The notes under the pieces are model-generated. The model did no database searches, was not told where the DNA came from, and saw nothing but the letters and a program-made list of their open reading frames with translations. Made by a program: the position numbers and the translations under genes. Positions 62,586 to 64,000 of a DNA stretch of 64,000 bases are shown here, one piece after another. Positions within the stretch are counted from its first letter, which is position 1, and the number at the start of each line of letters is the position of its first letter. Origin of the DNA: Sporobolomyces roseus (lineage: Eukaryota; Basidiomycota; Microbotryomycetes; Sporidiobolales; Sporidiobolaceae); the NCBI GenBank assembly GCA_016617785.1, contig JADILM010000004.1, forward strand, positions 1,488,001-1,552,000, given 5' to 3'.

Positions 62586-62780
62586 TGTTGTCGGTAGAGA
62601 ATCGGGTCGGTGACGGGTTCCAAAAGAGAGATTAGACTCTCCCTCTCGCTCTCTGGAATTCTCCCTCTTGTGAACAAATTTCAAGCTTTTTCAAACTTGC
62701 TTCTCTCTTTCTCTTCTTCTCTCAACTCCGCCCCAGGATCGCACCTTACCGGTTGTGTAGGTAGAAGTTCAGTTTCGAAT
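62586..62780. promoter_or_regulatory. Bidirectional ribosomal-gene promoter, 195 bases
   Basis: The sole DNA between the start codons of RPL37 (minus) and ubiquitin-S27a (plus). It contains long pyrimidine tracts (62636-62665 and 62700-62728), typical of transcription starts of ribosomal protein genes, and AAATTTCAAGCTTTTTCAAA-like AT-rich sequence. Coordinated expression of the two genes is inferred from layout. Confidence 0.65.
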
Positions 62781-63654
<874 letters not shown>

Positions 63655-64000
63655 ACTCCTTGACGTCCACCATCGTTCTGAAGATCAATGCCTGCTGGGA
63701 ATAGGGAGGGTTTTTACCGAAGATTCAGAGTTTTCACATGTACTAGTTCTTGTAGATGTGTTACTCTCGCAATTCGAACGGAGTGACTCTCTTGTTTCAG
63801 TAACACCTTGTCTCGTCTACTTGGCCGATATTGTGAGATCATCTCGCGAACCCGTTTCGTCGAAATGTGGTTTTGATTCCTGCTTCAGGCACTCTCGCTT
63901 GACATCGGTGAGCGTTGTCGATGCAAAGCATGCAATAAGGTATTACAAGACGATACATTGCCGTACAAATCCTCGAGGTCACAACCGTCTGTCCATTTAC
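63655..64000. other. 3' flank of ubiquitin-S27a gene, window end
   Basis: 346 bases of 3' UTR and intergenic sequence. T-rich stretches and a TTGTTTCAG segment; no gene or RNA recognised before the window ends. Confidence 0.4.

Overview
The window is nuclear DNA of a fungus, most likely a basidiomycete. Genes are dense and on both strands. Most are split by many short introns of about 45-90 bases with GT..AG ends and CTNAC-like branch sites, and the proteins match fungal families (Kei1, She9, fungal Yor1-type ABC transporter, SLC35F, GH17 with an N-terminal membrane anchor). Class or species cannot be fixed from the sequence alone. There is no sign of a bacterial, viral or plasmid backbone.

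Left part (1-32 kb). A partial gene start lies at the left edge. Then come the complex I subunit NDUFS7, a small predicted mitochondrial protein, HIS3 (histidine synthesis), a helix-hairpin-helix-like protein, ERG8 (mevalonate pathway), a large ABC-C transporter, SHE9/MDM33 (mitochondrial inner membrane), an unknown polytopic membrane protein, a very large DDX60-like Ski2-type helicase, a SNF2/Uls1-like translocase, an F-box-like protein, an ETFRF1/LYRM5-type LYR protein, a GH17 beta-glucanase and the proteasome/TREX-2 subunit SEM1.

Middle part (32-51 kb). This is the only gene-poor stretch. It holds two copies of a 416-base segment, differing at one noticed base and each carrying tRNA-Lys(CUU), 8,941 bases apart. 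It also holds a tRNA-Gln(UUG) and a tRNA-Pro(AGG), both with introns, and a roughly 1.3 kb patch of repeated GGCGCA/TGCGCC words with no recognisable gene. Interspersed genes are an RMND1/Rmd1-family protein, a lysine-rich LRR protein, an MFS (DHA1-like) transporter, an SLC35F-type transporter and an unusual eIF4E-family protein.

Right part (51-64 kb). KEI1 (IPC synthase subunit), SEN2 (catalytic subunit of the tRNA-splicing endonuclease), dynein intermediate chain, a VPS9-domain GEF, and a divergent pair of ribosomal genes: RPL37 and ubiquitin-S27a, sharing a 195-base intergenic region.

The genes are mostly unrelated housekeeping loci in normal eukaryotic order; no biosynthetic cluster or defence island is evident. 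The points most worth checking are the duplicated tRNA-Lys segment and surrounding repeat-rich DNA, the DDX60-like helicase, the eIF4E paralogue that has lost the usual dorsal tryptophan, and the SNF2 protein that combines a SUMO-interacting-like motif with a reduced zinc-binding module. CDS spans below run from start to stop codon and include introns; exon joins were made by eye.
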